From Frankia sp. AgB1.9 (lineage in GTDB: Bacteria > Actinomycetota > Actinomycetes > Frankiales > Frankiaceae): a stretch of DNA of 64,000 bases. Within the stretch, counting starts at the first letter, position 1, and every line of letters starts with the position of its first letter. The translations under genes and the position numbers were made by a program. The stretch is from assembly GCF_016786355.1 (NCBI RefSeq), contig NZ_JADWYX010000044.1, forward strand, positions 1 to 64,000, read 5' to 3'. The notes under the pieces are model-generated. The model made no database searches and was not told where the DNA came from. It saw only the letters and a list, made by a program, of their open reading frames with translations. Shown one piece after another: positions 62,678 through 64,000 of the stretch.

Positions 62678-63029
62678 CGAGCACCTCTTTCAGCAGGTCC
62701 GGGTGGGCGTATGGCACGTCGTGCGTGCGCCGGGACGCCGACGCGGCCGGGACCCGGGCCAGGACCCGGCCGGCGTCGAGCAGGTCGCAGAGCAGGATCC
62801 TGGTGACGCTGATCGGCAGCCGCAGATGCGCGGCGATCTCCACCACGGCCCGCGGGGAACGGCAGAACCGCAGGATCGCGGCGTGCTCCGACTGCATCGC
62901 CGGGGTCGGGTCACACTCGGCGATGACCAGCGTCACGAGGTCGAGCACGTCCGTGTCGACCCGGCTGCGGCCGCCGGTGATCGTGTAGAGCCGGTCCGGG
63001 CTCTCCCGGTCGATGGAGTGGCGGATCAC
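62658..63029 (-). CDS. DUF742 protein (CvnC type)
   Basis: The 123-residue product from 63029 carries the DUF742 pattern: an N-terminal YTITGGRSRVDTDVLDLVT, a helix with PTPAMQSEHAAILRFCRSPR and a winged-helix-like part (VVEIAAHLRLPISVTRILLC; DLLDAGRVLARVP), ending VLVGLRRL. It overlaps the roadblock gene by 4 bases and the GTPase gene by 20. Conservon DUF742 proteins connect the kinase/roadblock side to the GTPase. Confidence 0.9.
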   Translation of the reverse strand: MIRHSIDRESPDRLYTITGGRSRVDTDVLDLVTLVIAECDPTPAMQSEHAAILRFCRSPRAVVEIAAHLRLPISVTRILLCDLLDAGRVLARVPAASASRRTHDVPYAHPDLLKEVLVGLRRL

Positions 63030-63448
63030 GCCGGCGCCACCGCCGACCGGGGTCCGCGGGCGGGCGAGCTGAGGTACTCGCCGATCTGCTCGACCAGCTC
63101 GTTCATGTTGTGGCCGATCACGCCGGCGTCGGCCTCCTCCGCCGCGATCACGGCGAGGTGCGCGCCCTCACCGGCCTCGACGATGAACAGCAGACCGCCG
63201 TGGAACTCGGTCATCGACTGGCGGACCCCGCCGGTACCGTCGCCGAACTCGGCCGAAGCGCCGTGGGCGAGGCTCTGAATCCCCGACGCGATCGCGGACA
63301 GCTGGTCGGCCTGGTCGACGGAGAGGCCGGAGGTGCGGCAGAGCTTCAGGCCGTCCCGCGACAGCACCAGGGCGTGACGGGTACCCGGCGTGCGTTCGAG
63401 CAGGTTCTCGAGCAGCCAGTCCAGCTCACGGTCGTTGGTCTTCATCAT
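63026..63448 (-). CDS. roadblock/LC7 domain protein (CvnB type)
   Basis: The 140-residue product from ATG 63448 (a second ATG follows at 63445). One roadblock fold: DRELDWLLENLLERTPGTRH, ALVLSRDGLKLCRTSGLSVD, QADQLSAIASGIQSLAHGAS and GEGAHLAVIAAEEADAGVIG. Such proteins act as GTPase-activating or scaffolding subunits for the MglA-like partner. It lies between the sensor-kinase-like gene and the DUF742 gene, in the usual order cvnA-B-C-D. Confidence 0.9.
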   Translation of the reverse strand: MMKTNDRELDWLLENLLERTPGTRHALVLSRDGLKLCRTSGLSVDQADQLSAIASGIQSLAHGASAEFGDGTGGVRQSMTEFHGGLLFIVEAGEGAHLAVIAAEEADAGVIGHNMNELVEQIGEYLSSPARGPRSAVAPA

Positions 63449-63530
63449 CGGGTCTCGGGGACCGTGGCCGCGGCCGAAACCCTCGGCCGGCCGGCCCCTG
63501 CCTCCAATCTGCGTCCGAAGATCTGCATGG

Positions 63531-64000
63531 TCATCGCGACGAGTCGTCGCCGGTGGACGCGCCGCCGGCGGGGACCACGCCACCGGCCGAGTCCGCCGCC
63601 GGTAGTCCCGCGGCAGGCAGTCCCGCGGCAGGCAGTCCCGCGGCTGGGGTCTCGGCGGCCGGCTGCCCGTCGGGGGCGGTCCTGGGACGGGTGGCCTGTT
63701 GGAACGCACCGAACCGCGCGCCGGCGGAGGCCGCGGACGACGCGGCGCGGCCAGGCGTGGGCGCGGCGGGCGCCGGCGGCGCCAACGGTCGTCCCGAGTT
63801 GGCGAGCGTCTGCCCCCGACCACGCTTCGGCAGCGGGTCGGACGCGCCGGGCCGTGACGAGGCGCCGGCCCGGGCGGGCAGCTCGGCGGCGGCGGCCTGG
63901 GCCGCGGCCGCGCTGGGACGGTCCGCCACCCGGGCGAGCTCGGTCGTCTCGGCGGCCCGCGGGGCCTGCTTCGCGGCGCCTGGCGGCCGGGGGGCCTCGG
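63531..64000 (-). CDS. C-terminal end of a conservon sensor histidine kinase (CvnA type), partial
   Basis: The frame is open to the right edge, so only the last ~156 codons are present. The sequence is Pro/Ala/Arg-rich and disordered, with SAGARFGAFQQATRPRTAPD, the (F/Y)GAFQ-type closing motif of large nitrate/sensor-domain histidine kinases in conservons. Catalytic HATPase domains would lie beyond the window. A 15-bp tandem repeat (AGTCCCGCGGCAGGC-type, units at 63604, 63619 and 63634) encodes the repeated AAGLP near the end. It precedes the roadblock gene, as expected. Confidence 0.85.
   Translation of the reverse strand, partial: EAPRPPGAAKQAPRAAETTELARVADRPSAAAAQAAAAELPARAGASSRPGASDPLPKRGRGQTLANSGRPLAPPAPAAPTPGRAASSAASAGARFGAFQQATRPRTAPDGQPAAETPAAGLPAAGLPAAGLPAADSAGGVVPAGGASTGDDSSR

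Overview
High-GC DNA with GTG/TTG starts, tightly overlapping stop/start codons and many actinobacterial families: an FxLD lanthipeptide cluster, the SCO2521-SCO2525 block, a Cvn-type (roadblock, DUF742, GTPase) conservon, a B-type sdhCAB operon and an LCP wall-ligase. This points to a filamentous actinomycete, most plausibly a Frankia-like organism. That assignment is inferred from gene content; no rRNA or tRNA was seen to anchor it.

Layout. (1) 1-6.97 kb is a mosaic: an AT-richer orphan gene, a truncated Ser/Thr kinase, an IS256-type transposase scrap, two divergent PD-(D/E)XK-like proteins, a DUF1152 gene lying between a broken and an intact copy of an XRE regulator, and a HAD phosphatase. 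(2) 7.26-13.34 kb is an FxLD-class lanthipeptide operon: PCMT-like methyltransferase, 47-residue precursor, hairpin attenuator, full LanB, LanC, and a separate thiopeptide-type elimination-domain protein. (3) 13.7-37.55 kb is an integrative-element-like island. It holds an HTH/sigma-like regulator, a VirD4/TraG-type coupling ATPase and a train of overlapping genes of unknown function. Its cargo is a caspase-like protease with an EACC1-like partner (markedly AT-richer), a HEPN-like protein and lipoproteins. Two paralogous two-gene operons follow, then an excisionase-type HTH and a tyrosine integrase at the right border, against the 3' end of an acyl-CoA dehydrogenase gene. Degenerate GGACGTCCRTGGAC-type repeats fill the gaps between 26.3 and 30.6 kb.

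(4) 37.6-64 kb is core-like chromosome: acyl-CoA dehydrogenase, 3-hydroxybutyryl-CoA dehydrogenase, pterin carbinolamine dehydratase, LCP protein, a six-gene operon containing SCO2525 to SCO2521 homologues with a ParA-like protein carrying a variant P-loop, a GNAT enzyme, sdhCAB with a divergent LysR gene, a second DnaN-like clamp, a branched-chain-type substrate-binding lipoprotein, an ammonium transporter, a DUF456 protein, an SGNH hydrolase and a conservon running off the right edge.

Most distinctive observation: five proteins of the island (genes ending near 19.16, 20.39, 23.19, 33.0 and 30.6 kb) appear to share one C-terminal module of about 65 residues although their N-terminal parts differ. 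Two of them are 565-residue paralogues, each preceded by a related gene for a protein of about 150 residues. I do not recognise this module. It is the best candidate here for an undescribed multi-component system linked to conjugation or element maintenance.
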